Positions 26,132 through 35,778 of a stretch of 64,000 nt of DNA are shown in pieces (positions within the stretch are counted from its first letter, which is position 1; every line of letters starts with the position of its first letter). Source of the DNA: Streptomyces olivoverticillatus (lineage in GTDB: Bacteria; Actinomycetota; Actinomycetes; Streptomycetales; Streptomycetaceae); contig NZ_JACHJH010000001.1 of the NCBI RefSeq assembly GCF_014203555.1, positions 792,013 to 856,012 on the forward strand, read 5' to 3'. A program made the position numbers and the translations under genes. The notes under the pieces are model-generated. The model saw only the letters and a program-made list of their open reading frames with translations. It was not told where the DNA came from and did not search any database.

Positions 26132-27219
26132 GCGGCTGCCTTCTCGACGGTGCGGACCCCGTCGGCGGGGCCGTCGCGGTCCAGGCCCGCGACGATGCCC
26201 AGGAGGCACTTGGAGTCGACGACGCCGACGCAGCGTCCCTGGTCCACGACGCGGGCCGAGCCGCCGGTACGGGCGACGGCCTCGATGGCGTCGGCGACGG
26301 TGCTGGCGGGGTCGAGGGCGGGGCCGGCGTCCGCCTCGCCGGCGCGGGCGGGCCGCATGGCGCGGCGCACGGTCAGAACCTGCTCGCGCGGCACGTCGCG
26401 GACGAAGTCGCGGACGTAGTCGTCGGCCGGGGAGCCGACGATCTCCTCGGGGGTGCCGCACTGCACGATGCGGCCGTCGCGCATCAGCGCGATGCGGTCG
26501 CCGATGCGCAGCGCCTCGCTGAGGTCGTGGGTGATGAAGACCATCGTGCGGCCCTCGTCGCGGTTGAGCCGGACGACCTCTTCCTGCATGTCGCGGCGGA
26601 TGAGCGGGTCGAGGGCGCTGAACGGCTCGTCGAAGAGGAGCACTTCGGGGTCGGCGGCCAGGGCGCGGGCCAGGCCGACGCGCTGCTGCTGACCGCCGGA
26701 GAGCTGGGCCGGACGGCGCTCCTCCATGCCGGTCAGGCCCACCTTCTCCACCATTTCGGCGGCCTTGGCGCGGCGTTCGCCCTTGCCCATGCCCTGGATC
26801 TCCAGGCCGTAGGCGACGTTGTCCAGGACGGTGCGGTGCGGCAGCAGCCCGAAGTGCTGGAAGACCATGGCGGCGCGGTGCCTGCGCAGATCGCGCAGGG
26901 CGCCCTTGCCCATGCCGCACACATCCTCGCCGTCGATGGCGATGGTGCCGGCGGTGGGCTCGATGAGCCGGGTCAGGCAGCGGACGAGCGTGGACTTGCC
27001 GGAGCCGGACAGGCCCATGACCACGAAGCACTCGCCGGGCCGGACGTCGAAGGAGACGTCGCGCACGGCGGCCGTGCAGCCGGTCCGCTCGCGCAGTTCC
27101 GCGGCGGAGAGGCCGGCCAGCTCGCTGCCCGGCACGCGGTCGGCCTTCGGGCCGAAGACCTTCCACAGGTTGCGGACGGAGAAAACGGGAGTCTCGTCGT
27201 TCTTATCGACAGTGGGCAT
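26128..27219 (-). CDS. Glycine betaine ABC transporter ATP-binding protein
   Basis: 363 residues. Walker [11 protein letters not shown]-loop region [14 protein letters not shown], signature LSGGQQQR, Walker [14 protein letters not shown] and switch His in FITHDL are all present. The N-terminal WKVFGP and the spacing match ProV/OpuAA, which couples ATP hydrolysis to uptake of glycine betaine or proline betaine. The C-terminal 90 residues ([37 protein letters not shown]) are CBS-like, as in OpuA, where CBS domains sense ionic strength; only one clear CBS unit is visible. It overlaps the permease gene and lies 2 bases after the GMC gene stop-to-start interval. Confidence 0.93.
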   Translation of the reverse strand: MPTVDKNDETPVFSVRNLWKVFGPKADRVPGSELAGLSAAELRERTGCTAAVRDVSFDVRPGECFVVMGLSGSGKSTLVRCLTRLIEPTAGTIAIDGEDVCGMGKGALRDLRRHRAAMVFQHFGLLPHRTVLDNVAYGLEIQGMGKGERRAKAAEMVEKVGLTGMEERRPAQLSGGQQQRVGLARALAADPEVLLFDEPFSALDPLIRRDMQEEVVRLNRDEGRTMVFITHDLSEALRIGDRIALMRDGRIVQCGTPEEIVGSPADDYVRDFVRDVPREQVLTVRRAMRPARAGEADAGPALDPASTVADAIEAVARTGGSARVVDQGRCVGVVDSKCLLGIVAGLDRDGPADGVRTVEKAAA

Positions 27220-27221
27220 TT

Positions 27222-28754
27222 TTATGCCTCACCCCCTAGGGTCGCGGCCTCGGCCAACAGTTCGGCGCACTTCTCCCCCACCATCAGCACGCCGATCATC
27301 GGGTTCACGGCCGTCATCGTCGGAAACACCGACGCGTCCGCGATACGGATACTCTTGAGCCCCCGAATGCGCAACTGCGGGTCCACTACGGCCAGTTCAT
27401 CGGTGGGATCACCCATGCGGCAGGTGCCCGCCGGGTGGTAGACGGTGTGCGCGACCTTGCGCGCGTACTCGCTGATCTCCTCGTCGGAGGTGATCTCCGG
27501 GCCGGGGCAGACCTCGCGCTTGAGCCAGCCCGCCAGCGGCTCCGTCTTCGCGATCTCGCGGGCGAGGCGGATGCCGTCGACGAGGGTGCGGGCGTCGTAG
27601 TCCTCCTCGTCCGTGAAGTACCGGAAGTCCAGGGCGGGCTTGACGGAGGGGTCGGCGCTGGTGAGGTGGAGCCGGCCACGGCTGCGCGGCTTGGGGATGT
27701 TGGGGGTCATCGACACGCCGTGCTCGGGCTTTTCGTAGCCGAGCCGCTCGGGGTTGTCGGTGAAGGGGATTTGGTAGAAGTGGAACATCAGGTCCGGGCC
27801 GCGGCTGTCCTCATCGCGGCGGACGAAGAGGCCCGCGTCGGAGTCCATCGCCGAGTTCTCGGGGATCGGCCCGTCCGTCTCCCAGACGATGACGGACTCG
27901 GGGTGGTCCAGCAGGTTCTCGCCCACGCCCGGCAGGTCGAGGACGACGGGTATGCCGAGCGCCTCCAGATCGGCCTTGGGGCCTATGCCGGAGTGCAGCA
28001 GCAGCCGGGGCGTGTCCACGGCGCCCGCGCACACCAGCACCTCGCGCCGGGCCTCGACGAGCAGTTCCTCGCCGTCCTTGGTCCGTACGTGCACGCCCGT
28101 GGCCCGGGGCCCGTCCAGCTCCAGTCTGTACGCCCAGGTCTCCAGCATGAGGTGGAGGTTGGGGCGGTCGAGGAAGGGGTGGAGGTAGGCCACCGAGGCG
28201 GAGGAACGCTTGTTGTTCTCGGGGTGGTAGGCGAGGTCGAAGAAGCCGACGCCCTCGTGGAAGGGCTTCTTGTTGAAGCCCTCGACGCGCGGCACGTCCG
28301 CGGCCGTCCGCGCGGCCTCGACGAAGTCGCGGGCGATGGCGTTGCGGTCCTTCTCGTCCACCGGGACGATGTTGTTGCGCAGCCGGGCGAAGTACGGGTC
28401 CATCGATGCCGCGTCCCAGCCCTCGGCGCCCGCCTCGGCCCACTCGTCCCAGTCGCCGGGCAGCGGCTTGAAGGAGATCAGGGTGTTGTGCGAGGAGCAG
28501 CCGCCGAGCACCCGGGCGCGGCTGTGCCGGATGTGGGAGTTGCCGCGCGGCTGCTCGGTGGTCGGGTAGTCGTAGTCGAGCTCGCCGCCGAGCAGGCCCA
28601 GCCAGCGGCGCAGCGTCAGGACGTCCTCGCGGTCCACGTCGGTGGGGCCGCCCTCGATGACGGCGACGGTGACGTCCGGGTCCTCGGTGAGGCGGGAGGC
28701 GATGACTGAGCCTGCGGTTCCGCCGCCGATGACAACGTAGTCGTAGACGGGCAT
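27222..28754 (-). CDS. GMC family oxidoreductase, probable choline dehydrogenase
   Basis: 510 residues from the ATG at 28754. FAD motif [17 protein letters not shown] at the N terminus, GMC signature 1 in [17 protein letters not shown], signature 2 around [18 protein letters not shown], and the catalytic His in [11 protein letters not shown] with the ending [14 protein letters not shown]. It most resembles BetA-type choline dehydrogenases, which oxidise choline to betaine aldehyde. The gene lies between an aldehyde dehydrogenase and betaine transport genes, so the operon would turn imported choline into glycine betaine. Substrate assignment depends mainly on this context. Confidence 0.88.
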   Translation of the reverse strand: MPVYDYVVIGGGTAGSVIASRLTEDPDVTVAVIEGGPTDVDREDVLTLRRWLGLLGGELDYDYPTTEQPRGNSHIRHSRARVLGGCSSHNTLISFKPLPGDWDEWAEAGAEGWDAASMDPYFARLRNNIVPVDEKDRNAIARDFVEAARTAADVPRVEGFNKKPFHEGVGFFDLAYHPENNKRSSASVAYLHPFLDRPNLHLMLETWAYRLELDGPRATGVHVRTKDGEELLVEARREVLVCAGAVDTPRLLLHSGIGPKADLEALGIPVVLDLPGVGENLLDHPESVIVWETDGPIPENSAMDSDAGLFVRRDEDSRGPDLMFHFYQIPFTDNPERLGYEKPEHGVSMTPNIPKPRSRGRLHLTSADPSVKPALDFRYFTDEEDYDARTLVDGIRLAREIAKTEPLAGWLKREVCPGPEITSDEEISEYARKVAHTVYHPAGTCRMGDPTDELAVVDPQLRIRGLKSIRIADASVFPTMTAVNPMIGVLMVGEKCAELLAEAATLGGEA

Positions 28755-28804
28755 GGGGTGAACTCCTTCTGCGGCAGGGGACGTTCTTCGCTGGCGGGCC
28801 GCGA

Positions 28805-30313
28805 TCAGCCGGCGAACCAGCGCACCGGCTTCGGGTCGAGGTTCTGGTAGACGTGCTTGGCCTCGCGGTACTCGGCCAGGCCCGAGGGGCCCAGCTCGCG
28901 GCCGATCCCGGACTTGCCGAAGCCGCCCCACTCCGCCTGCGGCAGGTAGGGGTGGTAGTCGTTGATCCACACGGTGCCGTGCCGAAGCCGTCCGGCCACC
29001 CGGCGCGCCCGCCCGGCGTCCTTGGTCCACACGGCGCCCGCGAGCCCGTACTCGGTGTCGTTGGCCAGCGCCACGGCCTCGTCCTCGGTGTGGAAGGTCT
29101 CGACGGTGAGGATCGGGCCGAAGGTCTCCTCGCGGACGACCGTCATCGCGCCGTGGCACAGGTCCAGGACGGTGGGGGCGTAGAAGTAGCCGTCCGCCGG
29201 GCGGACCGCGTTCGGCTCGGGCCGCTTGCCGCCGCAGCGCAGGGCCGCGCCCTCGGCGAGCGCCGAGGCCACGTACGCCTCGACCTTGACGAGCTGCTGA
29301 GCGGAGACCAGCGGACCGCACTCGACGCCGGGCTCGGTGCCGCGGCCGAGCTTGATGCGCTCGGCGCGGCGGGCGAGTTCGGCGACGAACCGGTCGCGCA
29401 CCGGCTCCTCGATGATCAGCCGGGAGCCGGCCGAGCAGACCTGGCCGCTGTGGATGAAGGCGGCGTTGAGGGCCTGGTCGACGGCGGTGTCGAAGTCCTC
29501 TTCGGTGGCGCAGGCGTCGGCGAAGACGACGTTGGGGTTCTTGCCGCCGAGTTCGAGGGCGACCTTCTTCACGCTGGGCGCGGCGGCCTGCATCACCTTG
29601 GTGCCGCTGGCGAGGCCGCCGGTGAAGGAGACGAGGTCCACGTCCGGGTGCTCGGTCAGGCGCGCGCCGACCGGGTCGCCCGCGCCCGTCACCAGGTTGC
29701 CGACGCCGGCCGGGAGCCCGGCCTCGCCCAGCAGCCGCATCAGGTAGACGGTCGACAGCGGGGTGACCTCGCTGGGCTTGACGACAAAGGTGTTGCCCGC
29801 GGCGAGCGCCGGGGCGATCTTCCAGCTGGCCTGGAGCAGCGGGTAGTTCCACGGGGTGATCAGGGCGCAGACGCCGACCGGCTCGTGGACGACCACGCTG
29901 TGCACGTCCGGCGAGCCCGCGTCGACGACGCGGCCGCCGCCCTCGGCCAGGATCTGGTCCGCGAAGTAGCGGAAGGCATTCGTGACGTCGTCGACGTCGA
30001 CCCGGCCCTCCTCCAGCGTCTTGCCCGTGTCGCGGCTCTCGATCAGCGCGAGCGGCTCGCGGTCGCGCTGCAGCAGGTCCGCCACGCGCCGCAGCAGCGC
30101 GGCGCGCTCGGCCACGGGCGTGCACGGCCAGGGGCCCGCGCCGCCGTCGAACGCCCTGCGGGCCGCGGCGACGGCCGCGTCGGTGTCGTCGGATCCGCCC
30201 TCGGACACCTCCGCCAGCACCGTGGCGTCGGCGGGGTCGAGCACCTCCCGCTGAGCGCCGGACGCGGCGGCACGCCACACCCCGTCGACGTGGATGGTCT
30301 CGACTGCCGACAT
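28805..30313 (-). CDS. betB: NAD(P)-dependent aldehyde dehydrogenase, probable betaine aldehyde dehydrogenase
   Basis: 502 residues. Catalytic Glu in VALELGGKNPN and Cys in SGQVCSAGSRL, cofactor region TPWNYPLLQASWKIAPALAAGNTFVVKPSE. The overall form agrees with betaine aldehyde dehydrogenase, the second step of choline oxidation to glycine betaine. It is the first gene of the betaine operon. Its ATG follows a GGAAGG Shine-Dalgarno sequence that is held in one arm of a 12-bp inverted repeat, so translation may be under RNA control. The gene symbol is given from context; other short aldehydes could be substrates. Confidence 0.85.
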   Translation of the reverse strand: MSAVETIHVDGVWRAAASGAQREVLDPADATVLAEVSEGGSDDTDAAVAAARRAFDGGAGPWPCTPVAERAALLRRVADLLQRDREPLALIESRDTGKTLEEGRVDVDDVTNAFRYFADQILAEGGGRVVDAGSPDVHSVVVHEPVGVCALITPWNYPLLQASWKIAPALAAGNTFVVKPSEVTPLSTVYLMRLLGEAGLPAGVGNLVTGAGDPVGARLTEHPDVDLVSFTGGLASGTKVMQAAAPSVKKVALELGGKNPNVVFADACATEEDFDTAVDQALNAAFIHSGQVCSAGSRLIIEEPVRDRFVAELARRAERIKLGRGTEPGVECGPLVSAQQLVKVEAYVASALAEGAALRCGGKRPEPNAVRPADGYFYAPTVLDLCHGAMTVVREETFGPILTVETFHTEDEAVALANDTEYGLAGAVWTKDAGRARRVAGRLRHGTVWINDYHPYLPQAEWGGFGKSGIGRELGPSGLAEYREAKHVYQNLDPKPVRWFAG

Positions 30314-30393
30314 GTCTTGACTGCCTTCCGGTTACGAACTGTGCCGCGCCGGCCCTGTCTGGACCGGCAACGGGGCGCCCCTAACCGGAAGGC
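30314..30393 (-). promoter_or_regulatory. Structured leader of the betaine operon that would sequester the ribosome binding site
   Basis: Read on the minus strand, GCCTTCCGGTTA (30393-30382) pairs perfectly over 12 bases with TAACCGGAAGGC (30334-30323). The downstream arm contains the GGAAGG Shine-Dalgarno of the aldehyde dehydrogenase, 10 bases before its ATG. The 47 bases between hold GGGGCGCCCC and an 8-bp stem GCCGGTCC/GGGCCGGC (one G-U pair) with loop AGACA, so a three-way folded RNA is possible. A TACGTT just upstream (near 30397) could be a -10 element. No known riboswitch class is recognised; a protein operator is the alternative. Confidence 0.55.
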
Positions 30394-30420
30394 GGAAACG
30401 TATGCCTCTTTTTTCACGAA

Positions 30421-30438
30421 GAGTGACGGGAGTCACTC
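30421..30438 (-). terminator. Hairpin between Tyr-repeat gene and betaine operon
   Basis: GAGTGAC and GTCACTC form a perfect 7-bp stem with a GGGA loop, 17 bases after the stop of the gene at 30455. It probably ends that transcript before the betaine operon promoter. It could instead be an operator. Confidence 0.45.
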
Positions 30439-30454
30439 GGCGTGGCCCCTGCCG

Positions 30455-30850
30455 TCAGCCTCCGCTGGGCGCCGGCATGGGGTAGGTGAAGCCTCCGGTG
30501 AGGCTGTCCGGGTACGTGGGGTACGCGGGATACGTGGGGTAGCCGTAGGTCGGATACCCGTACGTCGGATATCCATAGGTTGGATATCCATAGGTCGGAT
30601 AGGCGGTCCCCGTCGAGTACGGCGGTGCGCTGTAGCCCGGGGGCGGCATGTGGTGGTCGTCACTCCCGCTGCCGTCGTCGCGCAGCAGGGACCAGATGCC
30701 GAGGCCGATGCCGCCCACCAGCACGATCCCGACGAGTGCCCCGGTGAGGACCGTGGTGCGCGAGGGACCGGCGAGCTCCGCGCCGCCCCTCTGGGGGTCC
30801 TGCTGCGGATCGACCGTCCATTGCTGGCGATCGGCGTCCCAGTGGCTCAT
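30455..30850 (-). CDS. Membrane-anchored protein with YPTYG tandem repeats
   Basis: 131 residues. N-terminal cytoplasmic part (MSHWDADRQQWTVDPQ), one membrane helix near residues 31-55 (VLTGALVGIVLVGGIGLGIWSLL), then an extracytoplasmic tail. The tail contains about five copies of the pentapeptide YPTYG followed by YPTYPAYPTYP. The DNA repeats are near-perfect 15-mers around 30530-30600, containing GGATAtcca-like half palindromes, so the array may change length by slippage. Pro-Tyr-rich tails of this type occur in wall- or surface-associated proteins. No enzyme domain is present; function unknown. It is 13 bases downstream of the next gene and probably in one operon with it. Confidence 0.7.
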   Translation of the reverse strand: MSHWDADRQQWTVDPQQDPQRGGAELAGPSRTTVLTGALVGIVLVGGIGLGIWSLLRDDGSGSDDHHMPPPGYSAPPYSTGTAYPTYGYPTYGYPTYGYPTYGYPTYPAYPTYPDSLTGGFTYPMPAPSGG

Positions 30851-30863
30851 CTGCCTCGCCGCC

Positions 30864-31394
30864 TCACGCCAGTAACCGGCTGATCGTCTCGGCGGCCTCC
30901 GCCGCCGACGCCAGCGCGCCCGCCGCCGCGGCCCCGCCGGTCAGCAGCGAGCGCAGCCTCGCCAGCCGCCCGCGCCGGACGCTGCCGGACTGCCAGGCCT
31001 CCTCCTCCAGCTCGCCGAGCTCCGCGTCGACCTCGGCGATGCCGTCGCCCGGGGCCCGGACCGCGACGGCCGTCTCCTGCCTCAGCGACCGCACGGCGGC
31101 GAGGAGTTCGGGGGTGGCGGCGATCAACTGCCGCGAGGAGTCCACCGCTTCGGCGTCCCGGCCCGCGGCGGCCGCGCCGCCCTCCATCTCCGCGATGGCG
31201 ATCCCGCCCTCGCCCGGCGCCGCGCCGGCCGGCACCCGCGCCGGGCCGTCCGCGCGCGCGGGCGCGGGGCCGGACACGCGCTCCGAGCGGTCCTCGGCCC
31301 TGGCGCCCTCGCCGCTGGCGGCCGCGCCGCCGGTCATGCGGCCGATGACGATGCCACCGCCGCCCTCGCGCTGTCTTTCCCGTCCGTCGGTCAT
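30864..31394 (-). CDS. Small protein with two Gly-rich GGxxIxxMxGGA motifs, TTA-containing
   Basis: 176 residues from the ATG at 31394, which overlaps the upstream gene's TGA as ATGA. Two copies of a motif GGxxIxxMxGGAxAxG start at residues 11 and 61, exactly 50 residues apart, separated by a Pro/Ala-rich stretch. The C-terminal half is helical (SLRQETAVAVRAPGDGIAEVDAELGELEEEAWQSG, then LLTGGAAAAGALASAAEAAETISRLLA). The third-last sense codon region contains TTA (30873-30875), suggesting dependence on the bldA tRNA. The same motif ends the upstream protein. I do not recognise a named family; homotypic interaction between the two proteins through the motif is a hypothesis. Confidence 0.7.
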   Translation of the reverse strand: MTDGRERQREGGGGIVIGRMTGGAAASGEGARAEDRSERVSGPAPARADGPARVPAGAAPGEGGIAIAEMEGGAAAAGRDAEAVDSSRQLIAATPELLAAVRSLRQETAVAVRAPGDGIAEVDAELGELEEEAWQSGSVRRGRLARLRSLLTGGAAAAGALASAAEAAETISRLLA

Positions 31395-32998
31395 CGTCCC
31401 CCGCCTCCTGTGGTGCTGCTCTTGGCCTCGGCGCCCGCGCCCGAGGCGACGGCGCCGCCGCTCATCGAGCCGATGTAGACGCCGCCCTCGCTGATCTGCA
31501 CGATCTGCTGCTCGAACTGGTCGGTCTCGTAGCCCTGGGAGTGCAGCGCCTCCCGCACGCCGCTGGCGATCCGGTCCTGGACCGTCTTCACGTAGCGGCT
31601 GATGTCCATCTCCTGGAACAGCGAGATGTGCGGCGCTCCGGCGAGCTCGCGCACCGAGGCGGCCGGGCCGTCCGGCGCCGCGTGCTGCGGGTCGCCCAGC
31701 CAGGTGCGGAAGCCGCACAGCGCCGAGCGGACGGTGGAGACGGCCGCCGCGTACCCGGCGGCGGGGCCGGTCAGCAGCGCCCGTATGCCGTCGCGCAGCA
31801 GGTCGTCCTCGCCGCGCGAGGCGATCACGTCGACCGCCCGGTACTCCGGCCGGATCGGCGTCAGGACGTGCGGCACGACCTCCAGGACCAGCATGCCGCC
31901 CTGGGTGTGCACCCTGACCAGCACGGTGACGACGACCTGCTCGTCCCATGCGCCGATCCTGATCCGCAGGAAGTGGCGGCGCGCTTCGCCGCCTTCGTCG
32001 ACGGACTCGGCGAGGTGGCGCAGGACGACGGACTGGGCGTAGTCAACGTCGGGCCGTCGCGGGCCGGGCGGCAGGTAGACGAACTCGTCGATCTCCAGGT
32101 CCTTGAGCCGGTCCCGGCTGGTGGCGGCCGCGGCCTCGCGCAGCGCCTGCAGCCGGGGCCGGATGAGCTCCACGACCGTCCGGCCGGTGAAGGGCGCCTC
32201 GCTGCCCGCCGCCGGCGCCGCCTTGGACTTCTTGAGTTCCAGGGCGAACGACCACGGCTCGTAGGGGCGGCCCATGCCGATGAACGGCCGGAACGGGTCG
32301 TAGATCGTCAGGCCCGCGTACTGCTCGCGGTCGATGGAGTCGGCGATCCGGCGGTGGTACGGGGTCTCCGGCACCGCCCGGTCGCCTTCGGTGAAGGCCT
32401 TGCGGCCCAGTTCGGCGCGCATCACGGCGGCCACGCGCGCCCGGTGGTTCCACACGGGGAGGGCCAGCAGCAGCGGGAAGATGATGGCGGCCCCGACCTT
32501 CACGCCCTCGACGAGGGCGTAGATGACGAAGCCCCAGTAGACGACCGTCAGCAGCGGCGGCGCGACGGGCAGCAGCGCACGCAGCGAACCGCGCCCCACG
32601 AGGGCCTGCCGCAGGGTGCGCTTGTCGACGACGTAGACGGCCGACCCGCGGCCCGCGGCGGCCTGGGCGCCCCAGTGGGCCAAGGACACCACCGCGTAGC
32701 CGATCGACCAGATGGGCAGCGGCGGCGCCCCCTCCGGCAAGGAGGTGACGTCGACGGCGATGAAGCAGGCCCACAGGCCGAGCAGCATCAGCGCGGTCAA
32801 CGTGTCCTGACCGCGAGCGCGCAGCGCGTGGGCGAGCACCGGCACGACGTCGACGCCGAGCGAGGGCGCGATGGGTCTTTCTTCGTGTTCCACCAGCTCT
32901 TCGATGACGCGGCGGCGGAACTCTATGTCGAGGTAGGCCCCCGCGCACAGTAACCGTGTGGCCTCGGTGCGCGAGTCCTGATGGGTGGTGCGATGCAC
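31391..32998 (-). CDS. Multi-pass membrane protein ending in a Gly-rich GGxxIxxMxGGA motif, TTA-containing
   Basis: 535 residues from a GTG with GGGGGA upstream. The N-terminal 70 residues are soluble; four hydrophobic segments lie near residues 68-88, 95-115, 150-172 and 178-195; a long cytoplasmic region follows, with mixed alpha/beta character (RIRIGAWDEQVVVTVLVRVHTQGGMLVLEVVPHVL). The last 31 residues carry GGVYIGSMSGGAVASG, the same motif found twice in the next protein. Codon 16 is TTA (32951-32953), so expression probably needs bldA. I recognise no characterised domain. It lies in the same orientation as, and translationally coupled to, the small motif protein downstream. Confidence 0.75.
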   Translation of the reverse strand: MHRTTHQDSRTEATRLLCAGAYLDIEFRRRVIEELVEHEERPIAPSLGVDVVPVLAHALRARGQDTLTALMLLGLWACFIAVDVTSLPEGAPPLPIWSIGYAVVSLAHWGAQAAAGRGSAVYVVDKRTLRQALVGRGSLRALLPVAPPLLTVVYWGFVIYALVEGVKVGAAIIFPLLLALPVWNHRARVAAVMRAELGRKAFTEGDRAVPETPYHRRIADSIDREQYAGLTIYDPFRPFIGMGRPYEPWSFALELKKSKAAPAAGSEAPFTGRTVVELIRPRLQALREAAAATSRDRLKDLEIDEFVYLPPGPRRPDVDYAQSVVLRHLAESVDEGGEARRHFLRIRIGAWDEQVVVTVLVRVHTQGGMLVLEVVPHVLTPIRPEYRAVDVIASRGEDDLLRDGIRALLTGPAAGYAAAVSTVRSALCGFRTWLGDPQHAAPDGPAASVRELAGAPHISLFQEMDISRYVKTVQDRIASGVREALHSQGYETDQFEQQIVQISEGGVYIGSMSGGAVASGAGAEAKSSTTGGGGR

Positions 32999-33074
32999 GT
33001 CAGTCCCCCGATCGTCGAACTCACGTGCTGATTACATGAGTTGACGTATTTTCGGAAGACCTCAGAATAAGCCA

Positions 33075-33119
33075 GAAGGCCCACCACCGACCCCGTTCGG
33101 AGTCGAATGGCAGGCCTTC
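33075..33119 (-). terminator. Terminator of mdh
   Basis: On the minus strand GAAGGCC (33119-33113) pairs with GGCCTTC (33081-33075), enclosing a second stem CGACTCC/GGGGTCG with loop GAAC. It lies 14-58 bases after the mdh stop. Confidence 0.6.
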
Positions 33120-33132
33120 GAAAAGAAATCCG

Positions 33133-34251
<1,119 letters not shown>

Positions 34252-34272
34252 TCACCACTTGCCCCGCCCCGC

Positions 34273-35328
34273 TCAGCCCGCCGTCGCAGCCTCCCCCGGC
34301 GAGGCCGTGCGCGGCACCGTGCAGCCCTTGCGGCCGGACGTCAGCGTGGCGCACGCCGAGGCCTGTTCCGGGGCGCCGACGGCGATCATGCGCGTGTGCC
34401 CGTCCGCACCCTGCCCGACCCGGCCGCTCTGCGCGGCGGCGCCGGCTCCCCCGGCACTTATGCGCAGCGTGTCCCCGGCCGCCGCCTGGGTGATCCGGGC
34501 CCAGGCGGCACCGCAGACCTTGCTGTAGCGGACCTCCAGGTAGGAGGTGCCCACGGTCGCGGAACCGGCCGTCGTCGCATGGCTGCCCCCGCACCCCATG
34601 GTTTCGGGGTCCTGGCCCGCGCAGGCGCTGCCTGCGCACTTCACCCCGGCGGGCGCCGCGGACGGGCTGCCCGCGCTCGGCGAAACGGATGCGGGGGCAG
34701 GGGTGGCGACCTTGCCGTCGTCACCCGAGCCGAGCAGCAGCACGGCCGCGGCGATGACGAAGAGGGCGCCCACCGCGCCGACGACGAACAGCAGCCGGGT
34801 GCGGCGGGGGCCGCCCGGGCGCCTGCTGCGGGGCCCCCGCACCGGGATGGCCTTGGCCCGGACGTCGGCCGAGCCGCTCCCGCCCGCAGGGGTGGCCGGG
34901 CGGCCGGCGTCCTCGCCGCGCACAGCGGTGACGGCGGCGGCGACGGCCGCCGGGGGCTCCGCCCGCTCCGCCGTCGCGGGCGGCGGGCCGTACTCCCCCA
35001 GCGCCGCCTTCGCCTCGGCGACGCGCACGGCCTCCATCGTCACGTCGTGCCGCAGCTCCGAGCGGCTCCAGGCCCGCTCGGCCAGCTCCCACAGCGTGAC
35101 CAGGTGCCCCACATCGGTGCCGATCGCCTCCGCCAGCGCCTCCACCGCGCCGCGCGGCGGCAGCAGACGGCCGTTCAGATACCGCTCCCACGACGTCTTG
35201 CTGTATCCGGTGCGGTCCGCGACGGCGGCGATGCCCAGCCCGCTGCGCTCGACGAGTCTGCGCAACTGTTCGGCGAACTCGCGCACCTGCGGGTCGAGTT
35301 CTTCCGGTAGCGCCCTCCAACGAGGCAT
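34273..35328 (-). CDS. Membrane-tethered XRE regulator with extracytoplasmic DUF2690 domain
   Basis: 351 residues. Residues about 12-70 are an XRE-type HTH (FAEQLRRLVERSGLGIAAVADRTGYSKTSWERYLNGRLLPPRGAVEALAEA). A basic Arg/Pro stretch precedes one membrane helix near residues 178-200 (RLLFVVGAVGALFVIAAAVLLL), and the outside part (about 215-351) carries six cysteines in the DUF2690 pattern: CAGSACAGQDPETMGCGG, YSKVCGAAWARI and a final CATLTSGRKGC. So an outside domain is coupled to an inside DNA-binding domain in one chain. It is the first of three similar neighbours. The ligand is unknown. Confidence 0.82.
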   Translation of the reverse strand: MPRWRALPEELDPQVREFAEQLRRLVERSGLGIAAVADRTGYSKTSWERYLNGRLLPPRGAVEALAEAIGTDVGHLVTLWELAERAWSRSELRHDVTMEAVRVAEAKAALGEYGPPPATAERAEPPAAVAAAVTAVRGEDAGRPATPAGGSGSADVRAKAIPVRGPRSRRPGGPRRTRLLFVVGAVGALFVIAAAVLLLGSGDDGKVATPAPASVSPSAGSPSAAPAGVKCAGSACAGQDPETMGCGGSHATTAGSATVGTSYLEVRYSKVCGAAWARITQAAAGDTLRISAGGAGAAAQSGRVGQGADGHTRMIAVGAPEQASACATLTSGRKGCTVPRTASPGEAATAG

Positions 35329-35778
35329 TGCCCTCCCCCTGTCCCCCGGTGCGTACGGTGGTCTCCCCCGTGCTGCTGCGCCGCCCTTCCACAGCCTCGG
35401 TTCCGGCTACCCAAGGGGATGCCACAACCCGGCATGCCAGTTCCCGGAGGGACGGCGCATGGTGGCATTCGGGGTTGATCAAGCCCTTGGGGCGCACGCC
35501 CCTCGGGCGTGGCCGGCCACCGTCCGCGCTCCCGTCCGTCACCGCTCGGTGACGCGATCCGGGCAACTGGTACGGAAAGGGGACCGAGTACCGGAATGGT
35601 CACTTCCGGGCCACAGAGCCCCGGCCGACCTTGATCCGGATTGTCGCGGTCATGATCATCGATGGTGAGCGGCGGCCGGTCCTCCCACGGGGGTGGAGGA
35701 CTGGCCGCCGGCTCTCCTCCACCCGGTTCCTACCCATGCGCCGCGCCCCACAAAAGTCGTTCGTCACACGCCCTCCCG
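35329..35778. other. 450-bp gene-free interval between two XRE membrane regulators
   Basis: No plausible gene on either strand. The lower part holds the promoter and leader of the XRE gene at 35328; the upper part holds a strong hairpin (35671-35709) near the end of the gene at 35779. The remainder is ordinary GC-rich sequence with no repeat or RNA that I recognise. Confidence 0.5.
35671..35709 (-). terminator. Terminator downstream of second XRE regulator
   Basis: GGCGGCC-G-GTCCTCC (35671-35685) pairs with GGAGGAC-T-GGCCGCC (35695-35709), a 15-bp stem with a single G-T pair and a 9-base loop, about 70 bases after the stop at 35779. Confidence 0.7.

Noticed and set aside
30520..30605. CRISPR-like short tandem repeats
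   Set aside because: They are in-frame 15-base codons for YPTYG with no spacers.
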